Positions 60,133 through 64,000 of a stretch of DNA of 64,000 nucleotides are shown here, in pieces. How positions within the stretch are numbered: the stretch's first letter is position 1; each line of letters opens with the position of its first letter. The DNA comes from Phycisphaerales bacterium (GTDB lineage: Bacteria; Planctomycetota; Phycisphaerae; Tepidisphaerales; Tepidisphaeraceae). The notes below the pieces were generated by a model. The model was not told the DNA's origin. It did no database searches and saw nothing but the letters and a program-made list of their open reading frames with translations. The DNA lies in assembly GCA_028291615.1 (NCBI GenBank), contig JAQGHM010000067.1, positions 1 to 64,000 on the forward strand, given 5' to 3'. A program made the translations under genes and the position numbers.

Positions 60133-61083
60133 TCACAACACGTGCTCCCATCCCTTAACCTCCAGCGCGACGTCCCCGCCCGCCGCCGTCCGCAATCGCA
60201 CCCCCGGCTCCGCCGTCGTTATCCCCACGAAAATCCCAGGTATTCCCGCCGGCATCTCCCGATCCGCCACATACAGCAACTCGTAATCCTCCCCATCGTG
60301 CAGCGCATGCTCGAGGGGCGACCACCCCGCCCGCGCCATCCTCCCCGCATCGGCATGGACCGGAATCCGATCGGCATAAAGGATCGCCCCCACGCCCGAC
60401 TCCCGACAGATATGACCCAGATCCCGAGAGATCCCATCCGACAAATCAATCATCGCGCGCACCGCCCCCGTCGCCGCAATCTGCCGCGCCTCCAGAACCC
60501 GCGGCGTAAAACTCATATGCCGCCCCAGCACCGATCCCCCCAGCGGCCCCGTTACGTAAATCCGCTGCGCCGCCCCCGCCGCTTTTCGCGTGATCGGCGT
60601 CACGCCCGCCGACCGCCCCAGGATCGTAACCGACAACGCGAGTTTTCCCGTCCAACTGCCGGTGTCGCCGCCGACAATCGCACAACCAAACGCGTCGCCC
60701 GCCTCCTTCATCCCCAGATACAGTTCCTTCGCGTACTCCAGACTAGACCCCCGATGCATAGCCGCCGACACAACCGCCGCCGCGGGCAAACAGGCCATCG
60801 CCGCGCAGTCCGACAGGTTCCGATTCATCACCTTCGCGCCAATTTGCCGCGGCGTGTACACGGCCGAATCAAAATGCACGCCATCGAGCACCTGATCCAC
60901 ACCCACCAAAAGCAGGTCATCCTTAGGCCAATTCAGCACCGCCAGATCGTCCCCAGCCGGCACCGGCACCAAGGCCGACGCCGTCTGCTGCGACCGCAAC
61001 CAAGCAATAAAATCGAATTCGCCGGGCATTGTGGGAATAGGATACGCGACCGGCCCCGGCGCGCCGACGCGCGCGTGCGTCAT
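60133..61083 (-). CDS. thiL: Thiamine-monophosphate kinase
   Basis: 316 aa. Begins at ATG 61083, overlapping the previous stop (ATGA). Family blocks: PAGDDLAVLNWPKDDLLLVGVDQVLDGVHF, NLSDCAAMACLP, IVGGDTGSW, GPLGGSVLGRH, MIDLSDGISRDLGHIC and HDGEDYELLYV. It makes thiamine diphosphate from the monophosphate with ATP. Its stop lies 2 bases from the next start, so the run from 62984 to 54848 appears to be one transcript. Confidence 0.95.
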   Translation of the reverse strand: MTHARVGAPGPVAYPIPTMPGEFDFIAWLRSQQTASALVPVPAGDDLAVLNWPKDDLLLVGVDQVLDGVHFDSAVYTPRQIGAKVMNRNLSDCAAMACLPAAAVVSAAMHRGSSLEYAKELYLGMKEAGDAFGCAIVGGDTGSWTGKLALSVTILGRSAGVTPITRKAAGAAQRIYVTGPLGGSVLGRHMSFTPRVLEARQIAATGAVRAMIDLSDGISRDLGHICRESGVGAILYADRIPVHADAGRMARAGWSPLEHALHDGEDYELLYVADREMPAGIPGIFVGITTAEPGVRLRTAAGGDVALEVKGWEHVL

Positions 61084-62984
61084 TTCAGATTCGCCACGTC
61101 GCCGTCGGAGATAAAGCGAAACGTCCCGCCGCTTTGCTCGGAAATCTGCCGAAGGATCTTTTCGTAGTCCTCGCCGCGGTCCATGAACGCGATCGTGTGG
61201 ATCTTCGTGCGACGTGCGGCGTTGAGCTTGCGAATCTCCGCCACGACCTGGTTGTTATTTGGAAAGTCGCCGTCGGTCAGAAAGTAAACCGCGTCGGGAT
61301 TTTGCGCGAACGCAAAGCGCAGTGCGACGATTGGATCCGACGAGCCATGAGGCGCTGTCCGTTTCATGAAGGCATAGAAGAGGTTCTTGTTCGCATCCGT
61401 CGCCGGAACCGCCTGCTTGTTGAACGGAACGCCGTCATCCTCGTGCATGACCACGACGTCGAACAACTGCGTCGGCTTGAGCTCGGCGACCGCCTTGCCA
61501 ACGGCCGTGCGCAGCACGTCGAACTTATTCATCATTGAACCAGAACCGTCCAGGACATAGATCACACGCCGCGCCGCCGTCTCCACAAAAACTGGATTCC
61601 CGGCCGCTTGATCGGTGGCGCCGGCGCCTGCCGCGCCGTTCGCGCCGCCGCCACCCGCTGTGGCGTCCGTCGGCGGCACCGCCGGGACCTGCGTCTTAAG
61701 CCGCGAGAGGTAAAGCCGACCCTTCGTATAATTCGCATCCGAGGTCCGACTCGCGCGCACAAATTGCTCGAGGTGCCCGACCGCCAGCTTGATCAGGATC
61801 GTCCGCTCTTTCCCGCTGGCAGCGTCGATCATCGGAACCAGCGCCAGCCCTACAGCGCCATTGCGCGACACCAGATCGCGCGTCATCGCGGCCTCGCCCA
61901 CCGCCTTGAGCACCGGATCTCCGCTCTTGAGCGCCGCCTGCACCGCAGGCTGCACGTTTTGCGCGACGATCAAAACCAGCCGTGCATATTCGGCGTTAGC
62001 CTTGGGGTCGTCGGGGGCCGCCCGCCAGGCGTGGTATTTTTCCAGGAACTGACCGCGCATGCGCGACCAATCCTCCATCAGCGTGCGCAACTTACTGCAA
62101 ACCCGCAGGATCGCGTCCCCCTTCCCCACTCGTGCATAGTATTCCGCCCGCGCGATCATGTCCGGCATCTGGGTCAGGTAGTAATGCTGTTCCTGCCACA
62201 ACGCCACGTCGTAATAGGAACGGGCGGCCCGTCCGACCTGATTTTGCATGGTCGCTACGTCCTGTCCCTTCTGCCTGGCTTCCAGCACGGCATCCGCCAC
62301 CGCACCGTCGACTTCCGCGCGCTGAAGCAGAAGGCTCGGAATACCCTGGATCGGATCCCCCTGGCCCAGCGTTGGCCGAATCTGCTCGGCGATCTCGTTC
62401 AGAGTCCCGACTGTGGCACCGGCGTCGCGCGCCGCCACGAACGCCCGTAACAGCAGGTATCGCTGCAATTCTGGCTGATCGGTGACATCCTTGGCCGCGT
62501 CCTTTAACGTCCCCATTAGCAGCATCAGCTCCGCCGGCCTCCCCGCCGCTCGTCGTTCGTCCGCGCCGTAGACCGAATCGTAGTCCTTTACCTGTTGTTC
62601 GCCGATCAGTGCCGCATACCGCCGCCGCAGCGCCGCGACGTTTGCCGGGCGGATTGGCGGCAGTTCCCGCACTACTGGCACCGTCGTCGGCCTGGTCGTG
62701 GGCGCCGACGAGATCGGCGGCGCGGTCAGTCGTACTACACCGCTCGTCGCATCCTCCCACGCGACCGGAGGAAACAGGTAATAACGATCGGGTGGCGCCG
62801 TGATCGGGCCCGGAGGCAAATCGATCTCAGGCCGCTGCGGCGCAGTCGCACCGCCCGTGCTTGGACGGGTCGTCGGCTCGTCAAAATCGAAAATGCTTTG
62901 CGCGCTTGCCCCCGTTCCATTGAGCAATGACAACGCAAGGCACAGCAGACCCATCGATCCAATCGCCGTTGCCTCTGGTTTCAT
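61080..62984 (-). CDS. Exported von Willebrand factor A domain protein
   Basis: 634 aa from ATG 62984 with GGGAGG 7-8 bases upstream. Signal peptide (IGSMGLLCLALSLLNGTGASA). Residues about 20-110 are Pro/Thr-rich and disordered; 110-420 are helical with no known family. The C-terminal 190 residues form a VWA domain with the metal-ion site DGSGSM and YFLTDGDFPN. VWA domains bind protein ligands through a divalent metal. First gene of the thiL-tsaE run. Confidence 0.83.
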   Translation of the reverse strand: MKPEATAIGSMGLLCLALSLLNGTGASAQSIFDFDEPTTRPSTGGATAPQRPEIDLPPGPITAPPDRYYLFPPVAWEDATSGVVRLTAPPISSAPTTRPTTVPVVRELPPIRPANVAALRRRYAALIGEQQVKDYDSVYGADERRAAGRPAELMLLMGTLKDAAKDVTDQPELQRYLLLRAFVAARDAGATVGTLNEIAEQIRPTLGQGDPIQGIPSLLLQRAEVDGAVADAVLEARQKGQDVATMQNQVGRAARSYYDVALWQEQHYYLTQMPDMIARAEYYARVGKGDAILRVCSKLRTLMEDWSRMRGQFLEKYHAWRAAPDDPKANAEYARLVLIVAQNVQPAVQAALKSGDPVLKAVGEAAMTRDLVSRNGAVGLALVPMIDAASGKERTILIKLAVGHLEQFVRASRTSDANYTKGRLYLSRLKTQVPAVPPTDATAGGGGANGAAGAGATDQAAGNPVFVETAARRVIYVLDGSGSMMNKFDVLRTAVGKAVAELKPTQLFDVVVMHEDDGVPFNKQAVPATDANKNLFYAFMKRTAPHGSSDPIVALRFAFAQNPDAVYFLTDGDFPNNNQVVAEIRKLNAARRTKIHTIAFMDRGEDYEKILRQISEQSGGTFRFISDGDVANLK

Positions 62985-63072
62985 GGACGTCCTCCCATTG
63001 CATGAGATGGACGAAAGTGTACCGCGACCGCCCACGGATGCGACATAATCCCTACGAAAAATCGCCCGCCCC

Positions 63073-64000
63073 CTATTGCGCCAACCGCTCCCGAATCACC
63101 TCCCACGCCACCGGCGGCTTCCCATCCGCCGCCATCGCCAGTGTGTTGTGATCCGCGTGCAGCAGCACGATGTCTTCAACTCCGGGCAATTTAGCGCTCT
63201 CGACCGGCACCACCCCATCGCTGTCGCATCGCTGCTCCGCAAGCCGCGCCTCCGCCATCTCCAAACCCGCCCGACACACCCGCACGCCCCAGGCGCGCTT
63301 CGGCAGGCATGCCGCCATCGTTCCAATCGCGCCCTCGCCGAAGCGCGACAGCACGTGATGGTCGCCCATGACGATCGTATATTTCACGCCCGCGCGCCGC
63401 GGCCGCTCGTTCAGCGCCGCCAGGAACTTCGAACCCGGTTTCAAATCGTCCGCCGCTTCGCCGTGCCCGTCGGTGAACATCCAGATCGGGCTCCAGCCGT
63501 TGTTGATCCGCCAAAGCCAGTACTGCTCGTTGGCTTCCAACAGCCAGCGCTCCCGCGTCCAGGGCGATCCATGGTTAGGCGGCCCCAGCGCGATGAAACG
63601 ATCCACCCGTTGCGTGTACCGATCCCCCTCGATGTACGCCCGCGCGATCAAGCCGCCCATGCTGTGGCCGATCACATCCACGCGTGCCCGCGGATACATC
63701 TCGTGCAGCGCCGCCATCTCCGCCGCGAATCGATCCGCGTCATCCTGGATCGGCCCGTCACTGGGAAAACCGAAATAACCGACCTGGTAATGCTCCGCCT
63801 CGAGCAACTGCGCCATCGACCACCAGACGCCCGAGTGCGAATCGAGGCCATGGATCAGCACCACCAGCGGTTTGTCCTGATCGAAATTCGCCGGCAGCTT
63901 GAGCCCCCAGGTCTTCGCCTGCTCAGCCTTCGCCCGCTCCACCTTGTCGTTGCAGTATCCGCTGACGCGCTGCGACGTCGCCGAGCAGCAGTTCTTGATG
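63073..64000 (-). CDS. Lipase/esterase-like alpha/beta hydrolase, 5' end outside window
   Basis: Frame open to the right edge; sequence before the GTG at 63942 (GYCNDKVERAK) continues the protein, so the true start is beyond the window. The core is a PGAP1/lipase-like hydrolase: oxyanion region VVLIHGLDSHSG, nucleophile elbow VIGHSMGGLIARAY, FIALGPPNHGSP, a likely acid in CDSDGVVPVESA and His in LLHADHNTLA. It should hydrolyse lipids or esters; localisation cannot be judged without the N-terminus. Confidence 0.85.
   Translation of the reverse strand, partial: IKNCCSATSQRVSGYCNDKVERAKAEQAKTWGLKLPANFDQDKPLVVLIHGLDSHSGVWWSMAQLLEAEHYQVGYFGFPSDGPIQDDADRFAAEMAALHEMYPRARVDVIGHSMGGLIARAYIEGDRYTQRVDRFIALGPPNHGSPWTRERWLLEANEQYWLWRINNGWSPIWMFTDGHGEAADDLKPGSKFLAALNERPRRAGVKYTIVMGDHHVLSRFGEGAIGTMAACLPKRAWGVRVCRAGLEMAEARLAEQRCDSDGVVPVESAKLPGVEDIVLLHADHNTLAMAADGKPPVAWEVIRERLAQ

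Overview
The window looks like chromosomal DNA of a GC-rich planctomycete, most likely of the class Phycisphaerae (Tepidisphaerales-like). The reasons are the LEPR-type N-terminal motifs on secreted proteins (LEPRVLMAG, LEGRLLFS), PEP-CTERM proteins with dockerin-like repeats, DUF1559-style pseudopilins, an ECF sigma factor carrying a very long C-terminal extension, an S1 sulfatase, and CPECG zinc-ribbon membrane proteins. The species is inferred from protein families only.

Layout. 1-12.4 kb: a delta-60/RTX repeat protein (cut by the left edge), a heparinase-family lyase broken by an in-frame TAG, a TPR-metallopeptidase-PDZ protein, a sigma factor fused to a thioredoxin-like domain, a Tat-exported phosphoesterase, a pseudopilin behind a structured leader, and a PDZ protein. 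12.4-14.3 kb: a dense minus-strand array of 13 tRNA genes separated by palindromic heptamer-repeat spacers. Four of these tRNAs have leucine anticodons but short variable loops. 14.3-18.4 kb: a GH5 glycosidase, a 28-residue membrane protein, and the dnaX-ybaB pair, in which dnaX carries an A10 slippage tract and a degenerate Walker B motif. 18.4-22.5 kb: a gene disrupted by an ISAs1-type remnant, a Uma2 nuclease and glmS, the last two bracketed by a 60-bp direct repeat. 22.5-26.8 kb: a GH32/DUF4432 sugar-utilisation operon. 26.8-30.8 kb: rarA, a 5-formyl-THF cyclo-ligase, an L,D-transpeptidase and a parDE-like toxin-antitoxin pair. 31-36.5 kb: a sulfatase, a beta-helix LEPR-like protein, lipB, a dienelactone hydrolase and a second pseudopilin. 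36.5-42.5 kb: a NatAB-like ABC exporter whose permease is fused to a CPBP protease. 42.6-45.4 kb: a small-protein/nucleotidyltransferase pair and a branching enzyme of eukaryotic type. 46-52.7 kb: two tandem PEP-CTERM autotransporter-repeat proteins with nearly identical 3' ends. 52.7-64 kb: rpsD, an alkaline-phosphatase-superfamily protein, and a tightly coupled minus-strand run of VWA protein, thiL, MFS/spermidine synthase, tsaE and GH63-like glucosidase, followed by a lipase-like hydrolase cut by the right edge.

Functionally the region mixes housekeeping genes (dnaX, rarA, rpsD, glmS, lipB, thiL, tsaE) with a polysaccharide-foraging and cell-surface repertoire (GH5, GH32, GH63, heparinase-like, sulfatase, beta-helix and PEP-CTERM proteins). 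The most unusual content is the tRNA array: class-I-shaped leucine-anticodon tRNAs, two tRNAs without U33, no encoded CCA, and heptamer hairpins between genes. Next come the unusual dnaX and the sigma factor/thioredoxin-like fusion. Several genes (dnaX, parD, glgB, the lyase) have a TATAAT-like box only 7-9 bases before the start codon, which suggests leaderless mRNAs.
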